Assembly: GCA_018222985.1 (NCBI GenBank)
Contig: JAAEZG010000003.1
Span: forward strand, 62,001 to 126,000
Source: Gammaproteobacteria bacterium
GTDB lineage: Bacteria; Pseudomonadota; Gammaproteobacteria; Enterobacterales; Alteromonadaceae
DNA: 64,000 nt
Reading direction: 5' to 3'
Shown: positions 7,358-15,958 of the stretch, piece by piece
Layout: each line of letters starts with the position of its first letter
Position numbering within the stretch: position 1 is the stretch's first letter
Position numbers and translations under genes: made by a program
Notes under the pieces: model-generated
The model's database searches: none
What the model saw: the letters and a program-made list of their open reading frames with translations, nothing else
Told to the model about the DNA's origin: nothing

Positions 7358-9883
7358 TTAGTTCAGTGAATTACCGGTTAAATTCAAGGTAGTCACCGCG
7401 TTTGCTTCAATGTCACTGTTGCTAAAGTGCAACGGACGTAACTGCGGCTCAGATGAATACAGTAAAGTCTGATCAATATAATGATCAGAGCCTATATTTG
7501 AGCTTTGTGAATAACTTAATAGACCGTTAGCAACTGGGCCATTGTCGGTAAATTCCATGGCAAACATCCAGCTTGAACCATAGGTAATATGATAGCCACC
7601 TGCTACGGCGCTCAAATCACTACCAGGTAATAGAGGGTAGCGGTGACGCGGTAACACAGTGCCGTCGTTGCCCATATTGCTGCGGAATACATTGAAGCCG
7701 CCTTCCACATTATGCGCGCCGCCCCACGGCAGTTTTTGCCCTGATGCGCTGCCATCTGGCAAGCTACGCTCGACAAATTGCACACTACCGAGGCTTGCTG
7801 CTGGATCTAAACCGGCGTTCACAATACGTTGCTGCGCCGCGGCTAACTGTTGTAGCACCGTGTTGTTTGCCGCCAAGGTATTTGGTGTCGTGGTGGGTTG
7901 CGCCGGGTCATAAGGCACTTGCCATTGCGGGTTGCGATTGAATTCAAAGGCAAATTCACGGAACATCATTGCACCTTGGCTTGCAAGGTTCATGCGACCG
8001 TCCCATAAACCTAGCGCGTTGCAGGCTGCACTAATGTCTACGGTGCTGCTATCGGGCATTGTCACTGGTGTCGAGCCTTGTGCCTGACACTGCGCCAAAA
8101 GGTCGGTCAATACGGCTTCGCCCAAGAAGGTACGATTGCCGATAAGACGGTCAATCAAGTCTTCCCGCGTGAAGCGACCTTCTACAGAGCCCCCTTCGGC
8201 TAACATTTTTTGCCCCAAACGCGAGCGTAGCGACTGTTGATTGCCAACCGGCCCCCACAACGGTGAAACACCGCTAATTGGTGCCGCAGGGTTGGTTAAC
8301 CAGAAGCTGTCATTCGAGTTCTGCACAAAGTCGGTGCGCTCAAGCTGCGGAGCCTGTTCAAATGGCACGGTACCTTGTGGCATATAAAGGCTGTCATCAC
8401 CTGGGAAAATAAATAATCCGGCTTGTTGTGTCAGGGCTTGATAGAGCGGATTCGCACCCCACGCTGCTAGCGCTTCTGGCACGATATTAGGAACTGACGA
8501 GCCATCGGTAAAGAACGCTTGGCCATTTTTATCGACTGCCATCGCGTTGTTAAATACCGTGCCGGTATAGTCCACAAAGGTTTGCTTATATTCCTCAATG
8601 CTTGAGGCCATATTCATACCTAACCAGTGATCAAATAAATCATAGTTGGGTAAGTTAGCGTCATGCAAAGCATAAGCAACGGCTTGCCCAGTTTGGTCGG
8701 TACCCCATGGCAATGCATTTGGAATAACAATGACTGGCCCAAATTCACTGTAGTAACTGGTTTTGCGCAGCGTCATGCTACTTTCAGCCCCTGTTGCCAC
8801 CTGAATTTCATGGGTTTTGGTGGTCATAGGTACGCTTTCACCGTCTAGCATGTAGCTAGTGCCACTCGCATCATTAGGGTCTAGTGTTAAACGGTGAATG
8901 GTAAAGCGCGACGCGGTTGAGAACGTATGTGTCCAGGCCACGTTTTCATTAAAACCTATATTGATAATACCAGGCATACCCGACAACGAGCCGCCAACTA
9001 CTTTTAAGTGACCAGGCACTTCAATACCAAACTGCCAAAAACGTTGGTTACCAGTATGTGGAAAATGCGGGTTAGCAATAAGCATGCCTTTTTCGGTAGC
9101 GCTTAAATCGCTACCAATCGCCCAACCATTTGAGCCCGCTTCGGTTGGATTGGTGTCTGGTATACCAACCGTTTCTGGGTCAAAGGCAAGGGTAACTGGC
9201 TCATCATCTACCGATGTCACAAAGCTTTGGTTACTGGGTACAGCCAAGAATAGCGGACCGGTAAAGTTAGCCGCACCGGGTAACAAGGCCACACCTTGTG
9301 CATAGGTCATTAGGTCAATTGGGGTGATATCACGCACCCAAGGTTGCCCGGCACAGGTTGGGTCCATATCAGCTAGAGCTGTTTCGTTAATGTACTTGTT
9401 GTAACCTGCTGCATAGCCTGTCATCAATGCTTGCGCATGCTCACTAATTTCGCTGAAACCAGCTTCGGCGTTGGCACGAATGCCCAAGGTTAAAAAGCCA
9501 AAGTCGGTGAGCAAGTTGGCGGAATCGCCAGAGCCAGGCACCGCATCAGGGCCAAAAAAGCGTGAACGTTGCGAATTAAACTTCACAATTTGGTCAGCCA
9601 GAATACACAAGTTATCTTGCGCAAAAGCAAAGCCGACACCAAAGCCTAAGCTTTCCATGTTATCGGCTTTCACATAAGGCACACCGTAATCAGTCCAGGT
9701 CACATCAACATCTAAGTTGCCGCTAGGAGCAAACGCAACGAGGCCAGTGGGCTGAGTCGGTGGTGGTGTTCCGGTGGTTGGTGGTGGGGCATCGTCTGAG
9801 CCGCCGCAGCCAGTCACGGCAAAGAGACTACCGCTGAGCATAAGCGCCGCCAACGACGTACGCGCAAAGTTGTTCTTTTTCAT
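7358..9883 (-). CDS. Lipoprotein penicillin-acylase family (Ntn-hydrolase) amidase
   Basis: The precursor is about 841 residues. It has a lipoprotein signal (lipobox VTGC, Cys near residue 26) and a Pro/Thr linker, then the acylase fold. The autocatalytic cleavage site and nucleophile are visible as AGSNGWAIG with Ser near residue 251, so alpha and beta chains would form by self-processing. Conserved family stretches follow, such as NPHFP and VAWTHTFSTA. The length and motifs are closest to aculeacin A / acyl-homoserine-lactone acylases, so hydrolysis of long-chain N-acyl amides is plausible; the substrate is inferred. The ATG at 9883 is chosen over one 6 bases upstream because GTAGG precedes it at good spacing. 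Confidence 0.88.
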   Translation of the reverse strand: MKKNNFARTSLAALMLSGSLFAVTGCGGSDDAPPPTTGTPPPTQPTGLVAFAPSGNLDVDVTWTDYGVPYVKADNMESLGFGVGFAFAQDNLCILADQIVKFNSQRSRFFGPDAVPGSGDSANLLTDFGFLTLGIRANAEAGFSEISEHAQALMTGYAAGYNKYINETALADMDPTCAGQPWVRDITPIDLMTYAQGVALLPGAANFTGPLFLAVPSNQSFVTSVDDEPVTLAFDPETVGIPDTNPTEAGSNGWAIGSDLSATEKGMLIANPHFPHTGNQRFWQFGIEVPGHLKVVGGSLSGMPGIINIGFNENVAWTHTFSTASRFTIHRLTLDPNDASGTSYMLDGESVPMTTKTHEIQVATGAESSMTLRKTSYYSEFGPVIVIPNALPWGTDQTGQAVAYALHDANLPNYDLFDHWLGMNMASSIEEYKQTFVDYTGTVFNNAMAVDKNGQAFFTDGSSVPNIVPEALAAWGANPLYQALTQQAGLFIFPGDDSLYMPQGTVPFEQAPQLERTDFVQNSNDSFWLTNPAAPISGVSPLWGPVGNQQSLRSRLGQKMLAEGGSVEGRFTREDLIDRLIGNRTFLGEAVLTDLLAQCQAQGSTPVTMPDSSTVDISAACNALGLWDGRMNLASQGAMMFREFAFEFNRNPQWQVPYDPAQPTTTPNTLAANNTVLQQLAAAQQRIVNAGLDPAASLGSVQFVERSLPDGSASGQKLPWGGAHNVEGGFNVFRSNMGNDGTVLPRHRYPLLPGSDLSAVAGGYHITYGSSWMFAMEFTDNGPVANGLLSYSQSSNIGSDHYIDQTLLYSSEPQLRPLHFSNSDIEANAVTTLNLTGNSLN

Positions 9884-9957
9884 ATGCATACCTACTTGTT
9901 GTTCGAATTATGTTAGCAGAGTATGGCTTGGACTGGTCGGAGCTGCAAGCTCAATAA

Positions 9958-10374
9958 TTAATCAATTTTGCCGCGCATGGCTTTTATTGAACTGCGCTTT
10001 TTCTTCGCATCAATGCGTTTTTGCTGGGCTGCCTTCGAAGGTTTAGTCGCTATTCTGCGTTTGCGTGTTACGGTGACACTCTTAACTAATGCGACGAATT
10101 GCTGCAACGCCAACTCACGATTTTGCAATTGGCTGCGGGTTTCTTGGCTTTTAATGATAATTTTTCCACTTTGCGTAATGCGGTGATCACGCAACGCCAG
10201 TAATCGACTTTTGTAGAGTTCAGGCAGCGAGCTTGCGTTGATATCAAAAATTAATTGGGCCGCTGTCGATACTTTGTTGACGTTTTGCCCGCCAGCACCG
10301 GACGAGCGTATAAATTGCCATTCAAGTTCCTGCTCGGGAATCGTCACGCGTTGAGAAATCACAATATCAGGCAT
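9958..10374 (-). CDS. arfB: Alternative ribosome-rescue factor / peptidyl-tRNA hydrolase
   Basis: This 138-residue protein has the release-factor-like catalytic domain with the GGQ motif (SGAGGQNVNK, about residues 25-34). It has a basic C-terminal tail (KRRIATKPSKAAQQKR onward) that in ArfB (YaeJ) enters the empty mRNA channel of stalled ribosomes. It hydrolyses peptidyl-tRNA on non-stop ribosomes without needing a stop codon. It overlaps recD by 8 bases and is the last gene of the recCBD operon. Confidence 0.95.
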   Translation of the reverse strand: MPDIVISQRVTIPEQELEWQFIRSSGAGGQNVNKVSTAAQLIFDINASSLPELYKSRLLALRDHRITQSGKIIIKSQETRSQLQNRELALQQFVALVKSVTVTRKRRIATKPSKAAQQKRIDAKKKRSSIKAMRGKID

Positions 10375-12307
10375 CGGTTAGCCCTCCGTTACGTTTAACG
10401 CGGCGTTGCACAGCTTTAAGCACCAGCTGTGGCTGCGAACAGATTAACGTGAAATGATTTTTCGCGCGGGTAATGCCGGTATAAAGCAGCTCTTTCGTCA
10501 AAATAGGTGCATCCGTCTGTGGCATGACCACCACCGTATGATTAAATTCAGAGCCCTGAGACTTATGAATGGTCATCGCATATGCCGTATCTATGTGTGT
10601 CAATCGACTCGGGAGAATCCAGCGCACTTCGCCCTGCGGGTTCAAAAAAGCCACGCGTAACGGTTCATTCTCGCCACGTTGCAATACCACGCCAATATCG
10701 CCATTGCGCAAGTTCAAACCATAGTCGTTATGCGTCACCATAACCGGTCGACCAATAAACCACCCCTGTTGTTGCGACTGATCGGCGTGCAACCAGTAGG
10801 TCACTCGCTGATTAAAGGCATGCATACCCCAGTCACCTTCACGCACTGCCGTCAGAAGTTGAAATTCACCCAGCTGGGTCAGCACAGCTTTGGCCCATTG
10901 ATTCAGTGCCTCGTCTGTTTGCGCTTCGGGCCCTGCCTTGATCAACTGCTGCAATGGCGCGTAGCCGTCCGTTACTAACTGTTTAATTACCGCGGCATCG
11001 GCACGTGTGCATTGCAGCGCATGAATATTATCGAATTCTGGATATTGCTGCGCCATGGTTTGGCTGTTGCGCAACCATTGCTGCAGCCACTCAGTGCGTT
11101 GTTGGTTGACCTCAAAAGCGAGCTTACCAATGCCTTTTTCAGCGTCAAAACGGCGACTTTCATGAAACATTGTGGTGTACTGCAAGTAAGGCCACTGGGC
11201 GCCGTTGGCATCAACTTTGTCCTCAGGTATTTGGCTGGTCGCTGTAGCGTTCAGCCATTGCACCAATTGCGGCGTGTAGTGACCATGCTCTGCACCTTCA
11301 CAGAGCTGACCTAAAATAGCGCCTGCTTCTACCGACGCCAACTGGTCTTTATCGCCAAGCAAGATCAACCGCGCTTGAGCCGGCAATGCCGCCACCACGG
11401 CGGCGAGCATTTCAATGTCCACCATCGAGGCTTCATCAATAATTAACACATCGGTATACAATGGGTTGTGCGCGTTATGTCGAAACTGTCGCGTATTGGC
11501 AACGGTTCCTAGTAGTCGGTGCAAGGTCACCGCTTCAGTGACTAGGCCTTCAGCAAGTACATCAGCAACCGCCGGAATTGCCCGCAAATTCTCCAATTCC
11601 GCACTAATCGACTCTGTCATTCGGGCGGCGGCTTTACCGGTCGGTGCTGCTAAGCGAATCCGCAACGGCTGTGACTGCTCTCTTAGCTTCTGTAAGGTCG
11701 CCAATAAGCGCACCACCGTGTAGGTTTTCCCCGTACCCGGCCCACCGGTGACTATCGTGAATAAACTGCGCATGGCCATCGCACATGCGGTGCGTTGCCA
11801 ACTGATACGCTCTGCGGGGCCAAACAGCGCATCGAGCACCTGCTGCAGCTGCGAAGTGTTCACCTGTGGCTGGAATTGCATACGCTGCTGCAAATCTTTT
11901 TTTATACGCTGCTCATAGTCATAATAGCGGCGCAAATATAGCCGCGTGCCAACCAAAACCAGCGGGCTATTGGTGGCATTCACCGCCCCACTTTGCTCTA
12001 GTTGCTCCAAGCATTGCTGTAAGTTAACTAGCTGCGAGTGCGAGGCAAATACCTCAGCCGGCTCGTCACAAGCCTGCAAGCTCTCTTGTTGCGCGTGCTC
12101 AGGGGGTAAATTTAAAACCGTTTTGGGGCTTTGATACAGTTCAGCAAGTTCTAAACACGGGTGCCCTTGACCAAGCTGAAAGCTTGTTAAGGCCGCCATA
12201 AAAGCTACTGCTTCGGGCTCACCTAACTGGTGTAATTGCTCAGCCAAGCTCAAGTCTATTGCGCGAATCCAGCCATGCCGATACCACAGTGACAATGTAT
12301 GCATCAT
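10367..12307 (-). CDS. recD: Exodeoxyribonuclease V alpha subunit
   Basis: The protein has 646 residues. RecD is the fast 5'-3' helicase of the RecBCD complex that processes double-strand DNA ends for RecA. Visible motifs are Walker A TGGPGTGKTYTVV (about residues 186-198), motif II IIDEASMVD and the C-terminal UvrD-like YAMTIHKSQGSEF. The length is close to that of E. coli RecD (608). The start overlaps the recB stop by 4 bases (ATGA type), indicating translational coupling. Confidence 0.97.
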   Translation of the reverse strand: MMHTLSLWYRHGWIRAIDLSLAEQLHQLGEPEAVAFMAALTSFQLGQGHPCLELAELYQSPKTVLNLPPEHAQQESLQACDEPAEVFASHSQLVNLQQCLEQLEQSGAVNATNSPLVLVGTRLYLRRYYDYEQRIKKDLQQRMQFQPQVNTSQLQQVLDALFGPAERISWQRTACAMAMRSLFTIVTGGPGTGKTYTVVRLLATLQKLREQSQPLRIRLAAPTGKAAARMTESISAELENLRAIPAVADVLAEGLVTEAVTLHRLLGTVANTRQFRHNAHNPLYTDVLIIDEASMVDIEMLAAVVAALPAQARLILLGDKDQLASVEAGAILGQLCEGAEHGHYTPQLVQWLNATATSQIPEDKVDANGAQWPYLQYTTMFHESRRFDAEKGIGKLAFEVNQQRTEWLQQWLRNSQTMAQQYPEFDNIHALQCTRADAAVIKQLVTDGYAPLQQLIKAGPEAQTDEALNQWAKAVLTQLGEFQLLTAVREGDWGMHAFNQRVTYWLHADQSQQQGWFIGRPVMVTHNDYGLNLRNGDIGVVLQRGENEPLRVAFLNPQGEVRWILPSRLTHIDTAYAMTIHKSQGSEFNHTVVVMPQTDAPILTKELLYTGITRAKNHFTLICSQPQLVLKAVQRRVKRNGGLTDA

Positions 12308-15300
12308 AGCAGGCCCTCCTTGAGCTCAAACTGACTGGCTAACGCTTCGATCAGCTCGCGCGGCGGCCGGTCGTAAAAGGCGCCAGCTTGCTCGCCATGA
12401 ATACCGCGCAAAAACAAATACACAGCGCCGCCCACATGGGTGTCATAGTCATAGTCACTGCCTAAACGCACGCTAAGTAATTTGTGCAAAGCAACCAAGT
12501 AAATAACGTATTGCAAGTCATAACGACTGGCCAAAATTTTATCGCGCATGGCTTCGGTGGTATAAGCTGTTTCGTCATGCCCCAAAAAATTCGACTTATA
12601 GTCGGCCACGTAATAACGCCCTTGGTACTCGAACACTAAGTCAATAAAGCCTTTTAACATGCCGTTAAGTGTCATTGGCAATACCTGTGGCCTATCACAC
12701 CCTTGTAGAACATATTGCTGCAAAGTTTTATCAAGTTGCTCAGCTTGAATATGGGCAGCAGGAAACCAAAACTCTGGTTCTGCTTGATAATGTTGTAAAT
12801 CAGCCAACGCCACGCGCGCATCGCCAGCAGTAAATGGCACCGTCAGCATGGCATGCAGCCAGCTGTCGAGAACCTCCTGAAAACTTGCCCAAGGCTCCAG
12901 TTGTGCTCGCTGTTCAACAAATTGACGCCGATAGTTAGCGTCTTGTGCAAGTCGGGCAAAACCTTCGGTGGCGGCATCTTCAAGCAAATTATGCAAGTAG
13001 GTACCAGCCTCGGCCCCCTTTGGAAAGCCATGAATGGTGTTCAATGCCGGCGCTTGATTTAACTCGGGTTGCGCATCATGGCGCTCTTCCAGTGCATTTT
13101 GCGCATCCGCGCTGTCGGCAAAAGCTGTCGTACTACCAACCCACTCGCCATATTTTAGCGCGCTATAACTTGCCACCCACCAACTCTCAAAGCTGTGGGG
13201 CTGAGGCATTTGGCAAAACTGAAAGGTCTGCGCTGCTTGCTCCGGTGGCTGATAAGTCGTTTTTGACAACAACTCAGGCACATGGGCTTGGCTACAGTGC
13301 TCCGGCAGTTGCAAACGCTCAAGATCAAGCTCCGCCCCCCCCCCTAAAAGATAACCTAACGCCGTTTCATGAAGGGTTTTATAGGGGGCCAAGCCAATAT
13401 AAGTGGCAAATTGTGCACGGGTTACCGCAACGTAAAGTTTGCGAATATCTTCTTCTAAGCGCTCTTGGTCAAGCTTAATCACCACGTCCGCATTGGTGTT
13501 ATCAAACGCCACACAAATATCGCCGGCGGCACTATGGTAGGTGGCAGGGTAACGTAAGCGGTAATTCGTTGGGCTAACGTAAGCAACAAATGGCAGAAAA
13601 ACAATGGGATACTGTAAACCTTTGGATTTATGAATGGTCACCACTTGAATGAGCTGGCTGTCACTTTCTAAGCGCACCTGTTGCTCTTTGCTGTCAGTGC
13701 GGTTGTTTGCTTCTTGGGCAAGTTCAATATGTTCTTGTAAATAGCGCAGCAAACCAGCCATGCCTTCTGTGGTTGCAGCGTGCTGCTGCAGCAATTCGGC
13801 AAGGTGCAGCAAGTCGGTTAATTGGCGCTCACCTTCGGGCGCCTGAAGTAACTCCGCCGGCACATCATAGTCATGCAGCAAACGCTGTATCATCGCCAAC
13901 ACGCCTGAACGCTGCCAGCGTTGATGATAACCAAGCATGCGCTCAGCAAAAGCATCCCACAACAACTCATTGTTAAGCGTTTTATCAATGTCGCTCAAGG
14001 TTAAGTTCAGTAGGCGGCTCAATAACGCTGCACGCAGTAAGCTAGGGTCTCGAGGCTGCGCACACGCCTGTAAAACACGCAGCAACTCAAGTGCCATTTG
14101 GCTTGCAAAAACTGAGTCACGGTCGGACAAATAAACACTTTGCAAGCCACGTTGGCGCAAGGCGTCACGCACAACTCTGGCCTCACTAGCCTTGTTCACC
14201 AAAATGGCGATATCACCTGGTTGTAAGCGTCTAAATTCGCCGTTTTTCTCAAAACCCGTTGTTGGGTTATGCAACATTTGTACAATTCGCTCCGCTTGCC
14301 ACTGGGCAAGGGTTTCGTGCAAGGTATCTTTATTGGCGTTGGCAGCATCAAGCACCGTATCAAATTGCAACGCACTGTGCTGCTCACCGTTTTCCAACCA
14401 CTGTGTTTTTAGGCCATTGGCTTGCACGGGGAAAAACGGCAATGGGTCATCGCCGGTGTTTGCGTCCCGAAAGTGAAACGGCCCACGCGGGGTATCTTGC
14501 GCCTGTAAAAACAATGCATTACTGGCTGCCACCATGGCGTGTGTTGAGCGGTAGTTGGTGGCCAGTGTGTAATGACGGCCTTGCGTCGCTCGGCGTGCCT
14601 TTAAGTAGGTATGAATATCAGCATTACGAAACGAGTAAATGGCTTGCTTCGGGTCTCCAATAAGAAACACGCCAACATTTTGGGGGGTATTTTGCAGCGA
14701 ATAAACTCGGTCAAAAATAGCGTATTGAACTGGGTCGGTGTCTTGAAACTCATCCACCATAGCTATCGGAAATTGCTCCCGAATAGTTTGCGCTAGCGCG
14801 TCGCCAAACTCGCCATGCAGGGCTGCCCGCAAGCGCGTTAGCATGTCATCAAAGCCCATTTCAGCACGCTGCTTTTGCAGTTGTGCAAAACGCTGCTGTA
14901 ACCATTGGGCGGCATGCTGTAGCAGCCCGGTACGCAGCCGAGGCAATCCATCATAAGCAGTCTTAAGGTCTTGTAACGTTTGCCACAACGGGTGTTGCGG
15001 TAACTCTACTTTTAAGCCATTCGCTTGGAGGTCTTCTGGCGCCAGTTTTTGCCACGCCGTGTCCGGCTTGAAGGTGGGCAATAGCGGTGCATTGGGCTGC
15101 CCTAGCTGGCCCGCCCATTCACGAATTTGGGTAAACCATTGACTGACCGAGCGTGCTTGTAGTTTTTGTCCATTAAGCTGCTTATTCGCACGTAGCTGAT
15201 CCAGTATTTGTTCGCATTCATCAGCCCATTGCGCCCAAGTAAAACCATGAAACTTATCACGCACTTGTTGCTGGGCCGCAGCCAATTGAGCAAGCAAATC

Positions 15301-15957
15301 TGCCGGCACAGTGGCCGTTGTCGCGTGAGAGTGGCTCACAACCCCTTTGGTAGCTTCTAATAACGCCGTAGGGTGAGCAAATTCGTCACTGACCAATTGA
15401 TACTGTGCAAGTTCATGTTCCGGCAATACACTCACAAAAGTACGCCAATAATCTTGGCTTACCTGCTCCCACATGGCTGCGGTATCGGTGTTCAGCTGTT
15501 GTGAAAACAAACTGCCGCTGGCAAACGCATGCTCACGCAGCATGCGGTTACACCAGCCGTGAATGGTATGCACGGCGGCTTCGTCCATAGCTTGCGCTGC
15601 GAGGTCGAGTAAGCGCCCATAATGATCATGTTGGTCGGCCGGGAAGTCTGCTTTTAGCTGCTGCAAAAATGCGTCATCAACATCAATATCCCCCCGAAAA
15701 TAGGCGGCAGCCTCGCTTAAGTTAGCCCGTATTCTGTCGCGCAACTCTTCTGTTGCCGGCTCGGTAAAGGTCACCACTAATAGCTTATCTGGGGTAAAAC
15801 ATTCGGTGGTTCCATGACCAAGTACTAAGCGCAAATACAGCGCGGCAATGGTATAGGTTTTGCCGGTGCCTGCGCTGGCTTCGATCAGGCGACTGTTGTT
15901 TAACGGAAACGTTAGCGGGTTCAGTATGTTCATTGCGCTATTCGGCGATGTATCCAT
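12304..15957 (-). CDS. recB: Exodeoxyribonuclease V beta subunit
   Basis: This 1217-residue subunit combines a 3'-5' SF1 helicase with the nuclease of RecBCD. Walker A is ASAGTGKTYTIA (about residues 28-39), motif II is MVDEFQDTDPVQ, and the C-terminal nuclease domain has GFIDLVFEYQGRYYVADYKS with the catalytic Asp and Lys. A run of ten G on the coding strand (13335-13344) encodes three consecutive Gly near residue 872 and is a possible slippage site. The gene starts 1 base after the recC stop. Confidence 0.97.
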   Translation of the reverse strand: MDTSPNSAMNILNPLTFPLNNSRLIEASAGTGKTYTIAALYLRLVLGHGTTECFTPDKLLVVTFTEPATEELRDRIRANLSEAAAYFRGDIDVDDAFLQQLKADFPADQHDHYGRLLDLAAQAMDEAAVHTIHGWCNRMLREHAFASGSLFSQQLNTDTAAMWEQVSQDYWRTFVSVLPEHELAQYQLVSDEFAHPTALLEATKGVVSHSHATTATVPADLLAQLAAAQQQVRDKFHGFTWAQWADECEQILDQLRANKQLNGQKLQARSVSQWFTQIREWAGQLGQPNAPLLPTFKPDTAWQKLAPEDLQANGLKVELPQHPLWQTLQDLKTAYDGLPRLRTGLLQHAAQWLQQRFAQLQKQRAEMGFDDMLTRLRAALHGEFGDALAQTIREQFPIAMVDEFQDTDPVQYAIFDRVYSLQNTPQNVGVFLIGDPKQAIYSFRNADIHTYLKARRATQGRHYTLATNYRSTHAMVAASNALFLQAQDTPRGPFHFRDANTGDDPLPFFPVQANGLKTQWLENGEQHSALQFDTVLDAANANKDTLHETLAQWQAERIVQMLHNPTTGFEKNGEFRRLQPGDIAILVNKASEARVVRDALRQRGLQSVYLSDRDSVFASQMALELLRVLQACAQPRDPSLLRAALLSRLLNLTLSDIDKTLNNELLWDAFAERMLGYHQRWQRSGVLAMIQRLLHDYDVPAELLQAPEGERQLTDLLHLAELLQQHAATTEGMAGLLRYLQEHIELAQEANNRTDSKEQQVRLESDSQLIQVVTIHKSKGLQYPIVFLPFVAYVSPTNYRLRYPATYHSAAGDICVAFDNTNADVVIKLDQERLEEDIRKLYVAVTRAQFATYIGLAPYKTLHETALGYLLGGGAELDLERLQLPEHCSQAHVPELLSKTTYQPPEQAAQTFQFCQMPQPHSFESWWVASYSALKYGEWVGSTTAFADSADAQNALEERHDAQPELNQAPALNTIHGFPKGAEAGTYLHNLLEDAATEGFARLAQDANYRRQFVEQRAQLEPWASFQEVLDSWLHAMLTVPFTAGDARVALADLQHYQAEPEFWFPAAHIQAEQLDKTLQQYVLQGCDRPQVLPMTLNGMLKGFIDLVFEYQGRYYVADYKSNFLGHDETAYTTEAMRDKILASRYDLQYVIYLVALHKLLSVRLGSDYDYDTHVGGAVYLFLRGIHGEQAGAFYDRPPRELIEALASQFELKEGLL
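13335..13344 (-). repeat. Homopolymer run G10 (coding strand) inside recB
   Basis: Ten consecutive C on the plus strand (G on the coding strand) encode Gly-Gly-Gly and the first base of Ala in the linker YLLGGGAELDL of RecB. It is the longest mononucleotide run I noticed in a coding region here. Gain or loss of one base would truncate RecB and remove its nuclease domain. Confidence 0.85.
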
Positions 15958-15958
15958 G

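Noticed and set aside
12945-13478. A 177-codon open frame on the plus strand inside recB
   Set aside because: It is antisense to a well-conserved part of RecB, has no ribosome-binding site and its product shows no fold-like pattern.
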